The notes: generated by a model not told the origin, from the letters alone. Numbered from the stretch's first letter, positions 25,098-33,246 are shown. The stretch is DNA of 64,000 bases from JAXGYX01 sp040772065 (GCA_040772065.1 JAXGYX010000001.1:744001-808000); one strand, 5' to 3'. Numbers and translations: made by a program.

Positions 25098-25223
25098 ATG
25101 CATCAATCAAACAAATTGAACAATAAGCTACGGCGGCAAGCAATCAAACAACTGCGCCGCACTATTCGCAACAAACGAAAGGCAATTCGCACATTTCTGA
25201 CAACACAGCGGTTTGCTGCGTAG
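25098..25223 (+). CDS. Small basic protein (41 aa), unknown
   Basis: ATG follows AAAACGAAAGGAGAATC. The product begins MHQSNKLNNKLRRQAIKQLR and is rich in Arg/Lys with no acidic residues, so it could bind nucleic acid. It lies between the repeated terminator and the 170-aa gene. No family recognised. Confidence 0.5.
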   Translation: MHQSNKLNNKLRRQAIKQLRRTIRNKRKAIRTFLTTQRFAA

Positions 25224-25253
25224 TGTCTGATCAAATAGAAGGAGCAAAGCAAG

Positions 25254-25766
25254 ATGAATACAAGAATTATTGAAAAAAAGCGGATGATTTGGTCCAGCGA
25301 AATTGATTTGTCATACTGGAGTGATTTTATCGAGGAAGAATGTACTGACATGGATGAGAACGAGGTGTACCAATATATTTCCGAGATTAACTGGGTATAC
25401 CACCTAGAAGATGAAAGAAGAAATTTGGATATTGTACTTGATCACACCATCATAGCCATAGCCGATATAGGTTTATGGAACGGTCGAGTGCAAGGATACA
25501 GCACCATTGACTCTTGTAACATCAAGGATGTATTAGATTTAAAATCTTGTGATCACGGAGAATTTTACAGTGATGGCAAGGACATCCGTTCAAATCTATA
25601 TCACCATGATGGTGTACATCATGTGTTGTATCGGGAAATCAGAGATGAGAGCAAACTGGATGACTTTACCAATTGGATCTACTCTGGACAAGAACTAACT
25701 CGCCAACAGATCAGCTACTATACAAGGAGTATTGCTCCTCATGTGGAAAAGGTCTATGGCTGGTAA
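25254..25766 (+). CDS. Hypothetical protein (170 aa) of the integrative element
   Basis: Preceded by GAAGGAGCAAAGCAAG, the ribosome-site style of the whole element. The protein is acidic with many aromatic residues (IDLSYWSDFIEEECTDMDEN). A central His-rich stretch (NLYHHDGVHHVLYREI) could bind metal. No signal peptide or membrane segment. It resembles accessory proteins of Firmicutes plasmids and phages in composition, but no family can be named. Confidence 0.65.
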   Translation: MNTRIIEKKRMIWSSEIDLSYWSDFIEEECTDMDENEVYQYISEINWVYHLEDERRNLDIVLDHTIIAIADIGLWNGRVQGYSTIDSCNIKDVLDLKSCDHGEFYSDGKDIRSNLYHHDGVHHVLYREIRDESKLDDFTNWIYSGQELTRQQISYYTRSIAPHVEKVYGW

Positions 25767-25851
25767 ACACAATAATTTAATAAGAGACAAATCCGGATGA
25801 GCAGTCAGAGAAAGTTATTTTCTTTGGCTATTTTTATTTAAAGGAGCAAAA

Positions 25852-26142
25852 ATGAAAGAATTTTATGAGTTTGCGCTTATTGTGCAAAAAGATCAGTATG
25901 CAATCTCATTGATAGATGAAATTGATGCGCATAGTGTTCACGGTTCATTCGTTGTAGAAAAGGTGCTGACTAATTTGATGAATCTGGGCGAAAGCATTCC
26001 CAGTTCCTTATCAGAACACCAGTTGGTTCGGCTATTTCGGGCGGTGGAACATGATGCAATCGGTCTGGATCGATTGTGTCAGGAAACCACACTAGATAAC
26101 GCGATAGACGCTGTTTTGGGAGTACAAACGGTTCTACGTTAA
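25852..26142 (+). CDS. Hypothetical 96-aa protein, module copy 1
   Basis: Begins MKEFYEFALIVQKDQYAISL after AAAGGAGCAAAA. Largely helical prediction, no membrane segment. It is a near-identical paralogue of the 26778 gene; each is followed by a DUF1281-like gene, so the pair was duplicated. Function unknown. Confidence 0.7.
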   Translation: MKEFYEFALIVQKDQYAISLIDEIDAHSVHGSFVVEKVLTNLMNLGESIPSSLSEHQLVRLFRAVEHDAIGLDRLCQETTLDNAIDAVLGVQTVLR

Positions 26143-26160
26143 CAAAAAAGGAGAAATAAT

Positions 26161-26757
26161 ATGGCAAATTGGTGCAGTACACATTACGTCATTACGGGTG
26201 ACAAAAACGAGTTGGAAGATTTTCATCGAGTCTTAACTGAGCTAGAGGATAACCCTTCACGGGTGGACAATGCATTTGGTTCTTTGTGGCTTGGAAATCT
26301 ATTGGATTACTATGGTTTTGACTGGAATGAAATCCCTTGCCGCGGCTCAATTAGATATTTTTCTGATGAAATTCAAGATGATCACATTGAGCTTTTTGCT
26401 GAAACTGCATGGAATCCAATGCATGAAGTATTTACTTCGATTTTCATAGTTCATTACGAATCACTATTTTTTTACTATTATGCCGAAGAACCAGGTTTGG
26501 AAATTTACGATACAAATGATACAGAAGGAATTTATTTTTCGGATCGTTATGTTGTTTCACTTTATGTTGAAGATGAAAATGGTAATGAATATTTTACAGA
26601 CTATTATCCCGACTTGGAATCTGCGATCAAGGGCACTAACGAGCAATTATCATTGGATGCACCGGACTTACCGGCTCTTGAACAGGCACTTGAAGAACGT
26701 GGAGTAATTTTTAATATAAATGAAATTAGCGTCTATGATGGAAGCGAAGATGACTAA
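26161..26757 (+). CDS. DUF1281/YubB ferredoxin-like domain protein, module copy 1
   Basis: 198 residues. The N-terminal MANWCSTHYVITGDKNELED is the hallmark of the DUF1281 (YubB/Api92-like) family, small plasmid- and phage-borne proteins of unknown function. A conserved FGSLWLGNLLDYYGFDW segment follows; the C-terminus is acidic. Paralogue of 27141-27737. Despite the family name there are no clustered cysteines for an iron-sulfur centre. Confidence 0.78.
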   Translation: MANWCSTHYVITGDKNELEDFHRVLTELEDNPSRVDNAFGSLWLGNLLDYYGFDWNEIPCRGSIRYFSDEIQDDHIELFAETAWNPMHEVFTSIFIVHYESLFFYYYAEEPGLEIYDTNDTEGIYFSDRYVVSLYVEDENGNEYFTDYYPDLESAIKGTNEQLSLDAPDLPALEQALEERGVIFNINEISVYDGSEDD

Positions 26758-26777
26758 AACCCAAAAAAGGAGCAAAA

Positions 26778-27068
26778 ATGAAAGAATTTTATGAGTTTGC
26801 ATTAATCGTGCAAAAAGATCAGTGTGCAGTCTCGATGATGGACGAAATTGATGCACGTAGTGTTCGAGGTTCATTCGTTGTAGAAAAGGTGCTGACCAGT
26901 TTGATGAATCTGGGCGAAAGCATTCCCAGCACCTTATCAGAACACCAGCTGGTTCGGCTATTTCGGGCGGTGGAACATGATGCGATCGGTCTGGATCGGT
27001 TGTGTCAGAACACCTCACTAAATAATGCGATAGATGAGGTTTTGGCGACAAAGGTCATTTTATATTAG
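26778..27068 (+). CDS. Hypothetical 96-aa protein, module copy 2
   Basis: Same length as and close to the 25852 product (MKEFYEFALIVQKDQCAVSM), with the identical block LVRLFRAVEHDAIGLDRLCQ. The nucleotide sequences are also highly similar, so the duplication is recent compared with the DUF1281 partners. SD is AAAAAAGGAGCAAAA. Confidence 0.7.
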   Translation: MKEFYEFALIVQKDQCAVSMMDEIDARSVRGSFVVEKVLTSLMNLGESIPSTLSEHQLVRLFRAVEHDAIGLDRLCQNTSLNNAIDEVLATKVILY

Positions 27069-27140
27069 CAATGCCTCAACAAAAAAAATAAAAATGTATA
27101 AACCAATCAACTGAGATCAATCAGATAAGGAGAAAATGAT

Positions 27141-27737
27141 ATGCCGAATTGGTGCAGCACAGTTTACGTCATAACAGGTGAAAAAAACGAGTTGGAAGAT
27201 TTTCATCGAGTATTAAATGAATTACAGGGTAACCCATCACGATTAGAAAATGACTTTGGTTCTTTGTGGCTTGGAAATCTATTGGATTACTATGGGTTTG
27301 ATTGGGAACAAATTGAATGCCGTGGTTCAATAGACGAGTTTAGCCTAGAAACTCAAGATGAGCATTTGCGTTTGTATACTGAAACAGCATGGAGTGCAAA
27401 GCATAAAGTGTTTGAAATGATTTTTGACAAATACTATCCTTCGCTTAGATTTTACTACTCTGACGAAGAACTCGGTTCTGAGATCTACGAAACAAACGAT
27501 GTAGAAGGAGTATATTTCCCAGATCGTTATATCGTTGATATTTGCATTGAAGAGGGTGGAAATGCCCATTACTTCAAAGAGTATTATTCCAGCTTGAAAT
27601 CTGCGATTGAGGGTACCAACGAATTATTATCGTTGGATGCACCGGACTTACCCGCTCTCAAACAGGCACTTGAAGATCGTGGAATTGTTTTTAGCATAAT
27701 TGAAATTCAAGTCAACGATGAAAACAAAGATGGGTAA
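27141..27737 (+). CDS. DUF1281/YubB ferredoxin-like domain protein, module copy 2
   Basis: 198 residues starting MPNWCSTVYVITGEKNELED. It shares WLGNLLDYYGFDW and LSLDAPDLPAL with copy 1 but diverges in the middle third (positions about 70-150). This suggests the two DUF1281 copies have separated in function while the 96-aa partners stayed alike. SD is AAGGAGAAAATGAT. Confidence 0.78.
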   Translation: MPNWCSTVYVITGEKNELEDFHRVLNELQGNPSRLENDFGSLWLGNLLDYYGFDWEQIECRGSIDEFSLETQDEHLRLYTETAWSAKHKVFEMIFDKYYPSLRFYYSDEELGSEIYETNDVEGVYFPDRYIVDICIEEGGNAHYFKEYYSSLKSAIEGTNELLSLDAPDLPALKQALEDRGIVFSIIEIQVNDENKDG

Positions 27738-27759
27738 ATCACAAAAAAAGGAGCAAAAA

Positions 27760-27951
27760 ATGAAACGGAAAAAATATAACAGTCGGATTGGTGTCCTGGA
27801 GATTTCAACCAATGACAAAGGGATCGCATTTCTTAAACGAGTCGATACCCATTTGGATCCAAATGATCCGGGACTACCCATTAAAGTATATATGGATACA
27901 GACAACCGTCCGTTCATCCACATCAATAGCCACCGGATATTCCTCCAATAA
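27760..27951 (+). CDS. Hypothetical 63-aa protein
   Basis: ATG 27760 follows AAAAAAAGGAGCAAAAA. Sequence begins MKRKKYNSRIGVLEISTNDK, with a basic N-terminus and a beta-rich body; no family recognised. Last gene of this operon, followed by a terminator at 27996. Confidence 0.6.
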   Translation: MKRKKYNSRIGVLEISTNDKGIAFLKRVDTHLDPNDPGLPIKVYMDTDNRPFIHINSHRIFLQ

Positions 27952-27995
27952 TACCAGGCGAATTAAAACAACGGTCAAAATCAAAAAAAGGGAGC

Positions 27996-28021
27996 GGGCA
28001 GAAATTGTCTGCTCTTTTTTT
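27996..28021 (+). terminator. Intrinsic terminator
   Basis: GGGCAGA pairs with TCTGCTC (one G-U) and is followed by T8. It closes the hicAB/DUF1281 operon. Confidence 0.75.
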
Positions 28022-28162
28022 GTGCTAAAATATTATGAAAACTATGTTTTGTATGTTGTACACAGAACAAACACATGATATAGTGACGATAGGTGTAGGG
28101 AAGGTAGCTCCTAAAATCCATTCCTACATCAAACTTTATGTTTTGCACATAAAAACAAAGAA

Positions 28163-28190
28163 GGCACCAGATTTACATGGTGTCTTTTTT
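28163..28190 (+). terminator. Intrinsic terminator
   Basis: GGCACC and GGTGTC pair (one G-U) and a T6 run follows. It lies about 38 bp upstream of promoter copy 2 in an otherwise gene-free stretch (27952-28227), insulating the next transcription unit. Confidence 0.7.
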
Positions 28191-28227
28191 GTTGCCCTTT
28201 TATACGCTCCTCTGCATGGCTTTTGGG

Positions 28228-28256
28228 CTGACAATTGAGGCTTAGGGTGATACACT
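28228..28256 (+). promoter_or_regulatory. Repeated element promoter, copy 2
   Basis: CTGACA (28228-28233), 17-bp spacer, TACACT (28251-28256), in the same GGGCTGACA context as copy 1. It drives the leader at 28263 and the genes at 28451 and 28836. Confidence 0.75.
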
Positions 28257-28262
28257 AATCAT

Positions 28263-28362
28263 ATTAAAAGTGTTTTTCAAGGGAATATCGGTATTTCCAG
28301 AATGGTTTTAAAAGACCAAAAGAGACTGACTTCGTAAGGGAAATTTGTGAAGTTTTTTATAT
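28263..28362 (+). ncRNA. Structured leader RNA, copy 2
   Basis: Same layout as copy 1. H1 is GGGAAT/ATTTCC (28281-28298, one G-U). H2 is GGTTTT/AAGACC (from 28304). H3 is ACTTCGTAAG/TTTGTGAAGT around GGAAA (28329-28353), followed by TTTTTATATATA. The sequence differs from copy 1 at many unpaired and paired positions while pairing is kept, which argues for selection on RNA structure. Confidence 0.7.
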
Positions 28363-28378
28363 ATAAGAAAATAAAATG

Positions 28379-28416
28379 AAGACGAATTGTTGAAGGATCA
28401 GCAGTTCGCTTTTTTA
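28379..28416 (+). terminator. Second leader terminator before the 28451 gene
   Basis: AAGACGAA and TTCGCTTT pair around a loop (TTGTTGAAGGATCAGCAG) clearly related to those at 24454 and 25037, followed by T-rich sequence. Confidence 0.65.
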
Positions 28417-28450
28417 TAGATGAAGGCAAAACAAAAAAGGAAGTGATTTT

Positions 28451-28747
28451 ATGGAGCAAAAAACGCACGAGAAGTACTTGCTGGTGGATGAAACCATTGC
28501 CACAGGCGAGCGGGTTATTTATTTGGAAGTGTACGACACGTTCCAAGAAGCCAATAAGGAAGCCGAAATTGAATATCGTCATATGACGAAGACGGAAAAA
28601 GAAACACATCGACTGTTTGTTGGGCAGGTTGCAATAAGCGATCCGGGCGAGCAGGCATCCAAAGATCCGGACAACATTGACTGGCGAAACAAAACCATCC
28701 ATACGGACGAGCGATTGTTTGATAGCGATCGTCTGCGTAAGGAATAA
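28451..28747 (+). CDS. Hypothetical 98-aa protein
   Basis: Begins MEQKTHEKYLLVDETIATGE; charged and hydrophilic with an alternating Glu/Lys helix in the middle (FQEANKEAEIEYRH). First gene behind leader copy 2. SD is AAAAAGGAAGTGATTTT. Its last 46 bases are duplicated at 22748. No family recognised. Confidence 0.65.
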   Translation: MEQKTHEKYLLVDETIATGERVIYLEVYDTFQEANKEAEIEYRHMTKTEKETHRLFVGQVAISDPGEQASKDPDNIDWRNKTIHTDERLFDSDRLRKE

Positions 28748-28785
28748 GACGAAAAATAACAATTGAATATCTCATCAGATTAATC

Positions 28786-28817
28786 AGCCAAGGAAATCAA
28801 TCTCCTTGGCTATTTTT
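28786..28817 (+). terminator. Intrinsic terminator
   Basis: AGCCAAGG and CCTTGGCT form a perfect 8-bp stem followed by ATTTTT. It sits between the 98-aa and 234-aa genes. The fragment duplicated at 22748-22847 ends in its loop. A degenerate relative lies upstream of 25852. Confidence 0.8.
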
Positions 28818-28835
28818 ATGAAAAGGAGCAAAATA

Positions 28836-29540
28836 ATGGGACAACGATTTCAAGTGTACGTACAGTACACAACAAAGGACACACAGACAGATGACATTCG
28901 TCAGGCATTGATCCCGCTTCACTTGCAGTGGAGCTACGGAGCTTATTCTGTTATTCGAGCAGATCAATTATTGCGTTATATCTATAAGAACGTACATGGT
29001 GATAATGAGTATGGATCAAAACCATGTGATGATGTGAGTTACTCAGACTTCGTACATGCGCGATCCGATTGGGAGAATAAAACCATGAAAACGGTTTGTG
29101 CACTGCTGGAAGTAAATCAAAAAAGTGGTTCTTACCAGAACACATCACTTCTTGTGAACATGGACGATTTCTCATCAGAGACATACACGATCGATCCAAC
29201 TGGACAAGATAATAACGATGGTTGTTTGATCGTGAAGGTTAGCGAAGATGGCGTTATCAAGTATGGGTTTTATTCCTACGATATGCTAAATGAAGAAATC
29301 GACACAGATCCAATTTCAGCAGAAGCATATCTTGAGCCATATATGGAGGTTCAAGAGCAAGATGAAGACTTATACCTTGATCTACAACTTGAACTGGATC
29401 TATGCGCAAAGTTTGATTTACTGAATCAGACGGAAGTTATAGAAATATTTGAAACCGATTATTGGTATAAGGATATCTTTCCAGATTACGAGAAACGCGA
29501 GAAGCGAAAAGAACAGCAAAAAATCACACAAAAAACCTAA
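28836..29540 (+). CDS. Hypothetical 234-aa protein of the integrative element
   Basis: ATG 28836 follows AAAAGGAGCAAAATA; an in-frame ATG at 28806 lies in the preceding terminator and is not used. The N-terminus, MGQRFQVYVQYTTKDTQTDD, is followed by a beta-rich region with LLVNMDDFSSETYTIDPTGQ and an acidic Leu/Asp stretch (DEDLYLDLQLELDLCAKFDL), then a charged C-terminal helix. Cytoplasmic. A plasmid/phage accessory protein by composition and setting; function unknown. Confidence 0.7.
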   Translation: MGQRFQVYVQYTTKDTQTDDIRQALIPLHLQWSYGAYSVIRADQLLRYIYKNVHGDNEYGSKPCDDVSYSDFVHARSDWENKTMKTVCALLEVNQKSGSYQNTSLLVNMDDFSSETYTIDPTGQDNNDGCLIVKVSEDGVIKYGFYSYDMLNEEIDTDPISAEAYLEPYMEVQEQDEDLYLDLQLELDLCAKFDLLNQTEVIEIFETDYWYKDIFPDYEKREKRKEQQKITQKT

Positions 29541-29571
29541 GAATGGTTTTAGAAGCAAACGAAGAAGGGAT

Positions 29572-29601
29572 AGCTGGTGCGCCATAATCGGTGCCCCAGC
29601 T
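29572..29601 (+). other. GC-rich hairpin upstream of the RecD2-like gene
   Basis: AGCTGG and CCAGCT pair, with inner GCGCC/GGTGC pairing around ATAATC, and no T-run. It ends about 9 bp before the ribosome site of the helicase gene, so it could modulate that gene's translation or protect its mRNA 5' end. Confidence 0.4.
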
Positions 29602-29624
29602 CGTTTTGGTATAGGAGCAAAACG

Positions 29625-31910
29625 ATGAAGACAAAAGCAGCGGTTCAAACGGACGTAGTGCGATTTAATTGCACACCACAATTTGTGATGTACCGGAAAG
29701 ATACTTTTATTATCTTAAAAGTGTTGTTGGAAAAAGAATTGCTGACACCGGATGATGAACCGATTCAAGAGGTCATTGTCATCGGGAACAGCATACCTGA
29801 CATCCGAGAACTAATTACCGTTACTGGAAGCTGGGAGTATTCCTCCAAGTACCAGAACTGGCAAATCAAAGCATTAACGGCCGTCATGAAACTTCCAACC
29901 ACCACAGAGGGTATTGAAGCGTATCTTTCATCCGGTCTAATCAAAGGAATCGGTAAAAAGACGGCAAAAGCCATCGTCAAGCGATTTGGTGAACAAACAT
30001 TTGAGGTCATTGAAAATGACCCGGATGCCTTGTTGGAAATCAGAGGAATATCCAAGCGAAAGCTCAAAGTCATTGTGGAACACTATACCGAACAGGTTCG
30101 TTATCGCGATCTGATTGCTGAGTGTGTGCCACTGGGTGTTTCACCGAAAATGGCGATTAAATTGAGTTTATCGGTGAAAAATCTTCCGAATGTTCTTAAA
30201 ACACAGCCATTTTCACTGTGTCATAAGGGGTTGGGATTTGGTTACCGAACCGCTGATGCGATTTCCATGAAGATGGGATTACCCAGTTATGCGCCGGAGC
30301 GGTACACTGCGGCAATTGATTTTGTCTTGAAGGAAAATGAACAAAATGGCAACTGTTATATGCCAATTAGAGAGATGCTAAAGACTGTTCAGGAATTGAC
30401 CTGGACAAAAGAAATTGGCGAAATGTGCGCAAAGTTTGCCATTCCGGAACAGGTGCAATATAAGGCGATCCTCAACGCTTTACATAAAAGTAGCTCAGGA
30501 ACCAGCCTAAATCCACTGTTCGCGGTGGTTTCTTTGGAGCCTAAACAGTATGCGGTTTATCGATGGACAACACGTGAATTGGAGATCAGGGTTGCAAAGC
30601 GCATCAAAACGCTACAATCCATGAAAACCCAAAGCGTAACAAAGAAAGAAGCGATCGACCGAATGAACGAGGCGATCCAAACGTTTGGAATCAAGCCGGC
30701 AAAAGAGCAGGTGGACGCCATTCAAAGCTTCATCGAGCATCCGGTCACCATCATGACCGGATATCCTGGCACCGGTAAAACCACCACCTTACGACTTGTG
30801 TTGGAGGTGTTCGGATCCGATCATGTTTTGCTTTGTGCCCCAACCGGGCGCGCAGCCAGACGGATGTCGGAACAAACCGGGCGACCGGCAATGACGATCC
30901 ACAAGGCGCTGTTTAGTGGAAACTTTGAGTCAGAAGCAACGTATAATCCACTTAGACCAAAAGATGAACCGATTATGGGTTATGATGCCGTCATCATTGA
31001 CGAAGCCTCCATGATTGATCTTCACCTGGCGTACCGCCTATTCCAGGCGATTCATCCGGGGACAAAGGTTCTTCTGGTAGGTGATCCACATCAGCTGCCA
31101 TCTGTCGGTGCGGGAAATGTCCTTCATGATCTAATTGCATCCAAAATCATACCAGTGGTGCGCCTAAATCGAATTTTCCGTCAAAAGGACACGTCAACGG
31201 TTGCAATCAATGCTGAAAAGATCAGAAATGGGGACTCCAAGCTTGAATATCGAAGTGATTTTGAGTTCTTTGAGGCTGAGACAGATGAAGAAACCGTGGA
31301 AACCATGGTAGATCTTTACCTAAAAGCTCTGGATCGGATTAAAAATCCTGATCAGGTGGTTTGTCTAAGTCCATTTCGTCAAAGGTCAACTGGGTCAATC
31401 GCTCTAAATGAACGGATCCGAAACAAGGTGAACCCGATCGAACCGGGCGAGGACTTCATTATTGAATCCGCTGGTAAGCGATTTCACATCCAAGATCGCG
31501 TGATGCAAACAAAAAACACGCAACTATGGGAGGCGACACTGGATGACCAAAGTCTGGTCAACAACGGGGACACAGGAACCATTGTTGACGTATTTGAAGA
31601 AGATGGACTAAAAGCAGAAGTGGAGTTCAACGGTATTAAATATATCCTTGAACCCAGTGACTTTCTAACAATCGATCTGGCGTATGCCATGACCATTCAT
31701 AAATCCCAAGGTAGTGAGTATGAGCACGTTATCATGTGTTTGAAAAAATCACATTACATTATGCTCAAACGAAACCTTGTGTATACCGGCATGACACGTG
31801 CAACAAAAAACGTGCAAATTATCGGTCAACGCAGGGCGTTGCACATCGGAATACAAACGGAAGAAACAAAAGTCCGCACAACTCGATTGATCGAGGAGTT
31901 GCGAAGCTAA
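29625..31910 (+). CDS. recD2: RecD2-like ATP-dependent DNA helicase
   Basis: 761 residues from ATG 29625 (SD ATAGGAGCAAAACG). The N-terminal OB-like region is followed by helix-hairpin-helix motifs (LIKGIGKKTAKAIVKRFGEQ; LLEIRGISKRKL). The SF1 helicase core then shows Walker A MTGYPGTGKTTTLRLVLEVF, CAPTGRAARRMSEQTG, Walker B VIIDEASMIDLHLAYRLF, LLVGDPHQLPSVGAGNVL, RLNRIFRQ and a UvrD_C_2-type end (YAMTIHKSQGSEYEHVIM; YTGMTRATKNVQII). RecD2 unwinds 5'-3' in recombination and repair. On a mobile element it pairs logically with the ERF and SSB genes for its own DNA processing. Confidence 0.93.
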   Translation: MKTKAAVQTDVVRFNCTPQFVMYRKDTFIILKVLLEKELLTPDDEPIQEVIVIGNSIPDIRELITVTGSWEYSSKYQNWQIKALTAVMKLPTTTEGIEAYLSSGLIKGIGKKTAKAIVKRFGEQTFEVIENDPDALLEIRGISKRKLKVIVEHYTEQVRYRDLIAECVPLGVSPKMAIKLSLSVKNLPNVLKTQPFSLCHKGLGFGYRTADAISMKMGLPSYAPERYTAAIDFVLKENEQNGNCYMPIREMLKTVQELTWTKEIGEMCAKFAIPEQVQYKAILNALHKSSSGTSLNPLFAVVSLEPKQYAVYRWTTRELEIRVAKRIKTLQSMKTQSVTKKEAIDRMNEAIQTFGIKPAKEQVDAIQSFIEHPVTIMTGYPGTGKTTTLRLVLEVFGSDHVLLCAPTGRAARRMSEQTGRPAMTIHKALFSGNFESEATYNPLRPKDEPIMGYDAVIIDEASMIDLHLAYRLFQAIHPGTKVLLVGDPHQLPSVGAGNVLHDLIASKIIPVVRLNRIFRQKDTSTVAINAEKIRNGDSKLEYRSDFEFFEAETDEETVETMVDLYLKALDRIKNPDQVVCLSPFRQRSTGSIALNERIRNKVNPIEPGEDFIIESAGKRFHIQDRVMQTKNTQLWEATLDDQSLVNNGDTGTIVDVFEEDGLKAEVEFNGIKYILEPSDFLTIDLAYAMTIHKSQGSEYEHVIMCLKKSHYIMLKRNLVYTGMTRATKNVQIIGQRRALHIGIQTEETKVRTTRLIEELRS

Positions 31911-31925
31911 GAAACAAACCAAATG

Positions 31926-31956
31926 ACAGCCTCGGAGAAATCTGGGGCTGTTTTTT
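31926..31956 (+). terminator. Intrinsic terminator after recD2
   Basis: ACAGCCTC and GGGGCTGT pair (one G-U) and T6 follows. It ends the transcription unit immediately before promoter copy 3. Confidence 0.8.
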
Positions 31957-31966
31957 GCTTTATGGG

Positions 31967-31995
31967 CTGACAATTTAATTTTCGAGCGATACACT
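31967..31995 (+). promoter_or_regulatory. Repeated element promoter, copy 3
   Basis: CTGACA (31967-31972), 17-bp spacer, TACACT (31990-31995), GGGCTGACA context. It drives the leader at 32003 and the DUF4314-ERF-SSB operon. Confidence 0.75.
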
Positions 31996-32002
31996 ATAAA
32001 GT

Positions 32003-32105
32003 ATTAAGAGCGTTTTTAAGGGAACGATTGTGTGTTCCCAACCTGGTTCATGGCTAACCAAATGAGATTGACTTCACGAGGGGAACTTGTGGAGTTTTTT
32101 ATATA
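32003..32105 (+). ncRNA. Structured leader RNA, copy 3
   Basis: H1 is GGGAAC/GTTCCC (32020-32039): the closing pair changed from U-A to C-G relative to copy 1, a compensatory change. H2 is GGTT/AACC with a longer loop (32045-32059). H3 is ACTTCACGAG/CTTGTGGAGT around GGGAA (32071-32095), followed by TTTTTATATA. Same order and spacing as the other two copies. Confidence 0.7.
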
Positions 32106-32117
32106 AAAAAACAAATT

Positions 32118-32163
32118 AGGCGACTCATTCTTTGCGATTGCATGGAAGAGGCGTCTTTTTTAT
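32118..32163 (+). terminator. Second leader terminator before the DUF4314 gene
   Basis: AGGCGACTC and GAGGCGTCT pair imperfectly around a 28-nt loop and a T-run follows. It has the same position and role as the hairpins at 24454 and 28379, but the loop sequence is unrelated. Confidence 0.55.
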
Positions 32164-32186
32164 TGGCAAAAATAAAGGAGGAGTGA

Positions 32187-32429
32187 ATGAAGCCAAAGCA
32201 AAACAAAATAAAAGCCCTATCAAAAAGTGCCTTGCGTCAATTGCGTCAGGATTATCCGATGGGAGCAAGAGTGAAATGCCTGGAGATGGTGGATGAAAGC
32301 ATTGTCCGCACAGGCGATTTAGGAAATGTGATCACAGTTGATGACATCGGACAGGTCCATGTGTTATGGGATTCCGGTGTGAAACTCGCGTTGATCCCAG
32401 GACTGGACCGATTCAATGTAGAAGACTAA
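32187..32429 (+). CDS. DUF4314 domain protein
   Basis: 80 residues. LRQDYPMGARVKCLEMVDES, GDLGNVITVDDIGQVHVLWD and LALIPGLDRF match DUF4314, a small SH3-like barrel protein common on Firmicutes mobile elements, of unknown function. Start preceded by AAAGGAGGAG. First gene after leader copy 3. Confidence 0.85.
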   Translation: MKPKQNKIKALSKSALRQLRQDYPMGARVKCLEMVDESIVRTGDLGNVITVDDIGQVHVLWDSGVKLALIPGLDRFNVED

Positions 32430-32454
32430 TAAGACTAATAAAAGGAGCGAAACG

Positions 32455-33207
32455 ATGGAAAGCAACTACGAACTAAAACCCAAATACTTGTTCCCTGAAC
32501 TCTCAGGGGGAATTCCAGAAACGCACATTTTGAAAATTCTCCTAAAGGCTCGCAGAGCTTTGATGGATAAAAATCTCAAAAAACGCGGGTTGGGAATTGG
32601 GCGAGAAGGGAAAACCTTCCCGTACTTTACCCTCGATGACATCCTTCCGGCCGTTATCGAACTGGAAGAAAAATTGGGATTCATTACCTTTACGGAAACC
32701 AAATCCAAGTCAATCGCACTGCACCTTGTTTCCATGGGCGATGGCTCTCAGGTTAGCCTGGAGCTTCCCTACGCAAACAGTGGAACAGGTGGCGCGCCTG
32801 TGCAAAACCTAGGTGGTACGGTGACGTACCTTCGTAGGTATTTGTACTCGGTCGCCTTTGAGTTATCAGAAGGTGACAGCGTGGACGGAAACGTTGCGGA
32901 CTTGTCGGCAAAGACAACTGCCTTGCAAGCAAAAGCAACACAACCAAAGTCACAGCCAAAACCAGAACCCAAACAGGAAGCAAAATCGATTGAGGTTGAG
33001 ATTGAAACGAAAGTTGAGTCGACAATGAGTATGGCTCAATTTCAAAAGACGATCATTGAACTACTTGGAACCCCTCAAAACGCATCGAAGTATCTTTCAC
33101 ACAAAGGATATACAAATGCGAGAGACATCCCAGGTGATGCCTATTTTGACATCCTAAAAGATGCCAGGGTATTTGCAGATAAATTAGTCGCAAGAGCAAA
33201 CGCATAA
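32455..33207 (+). CDS. ERF-family single-strand annealing protein
   Basis: 250 residues. The ERF core is visible in LKILLKARRALMDKNLKKRG, FPYFTLDDILPAVIELEEKL and the signature GGTVTYLRRYLYSVAFELSE. A flexible Lys/Pro/Gln-rich linker (about residues 150-190) precedes a small C-terminal domain. ERF proteins anneal complementary ssDNA in phage-type recombination. Next to SSB and near a RecD2-like helicase it forms a recombination module. Confidence 0.88.
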   Translation: MESNYELKPKYLFPELSGGIPETHILKILLKARRALMDKNLKKRGLGIGREGKTFPYFTLDDILPAVIELEEKLGFITFTETKSKSIALHLVSMGDGSQVSLELPYANSGTGGAPVQNLGGTVTYLRRYLYSVAFELSEGDSVDGNVADLSAKTTALQAKATQPKSQPKPEPKQEAKSIEVEIETKVESTMSMAQFQKTIIELLGTPQNASKYLSHKGYTNARDIPGDAYFDILKDARVFADKLVARANA

Positions 33208-33246
33208 GAATAAATAGCAAAAACACAAAAATGAAGGAGAAAATTT

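Noticed and set aside
28035..28238. A 67-codon open frame in the spacer before promoter copy 2
   Set aside because: It runs through an intrinsic terminator (28163-28190) and into the promoter, has no ribosome site, and gives an unremarkable sequence.
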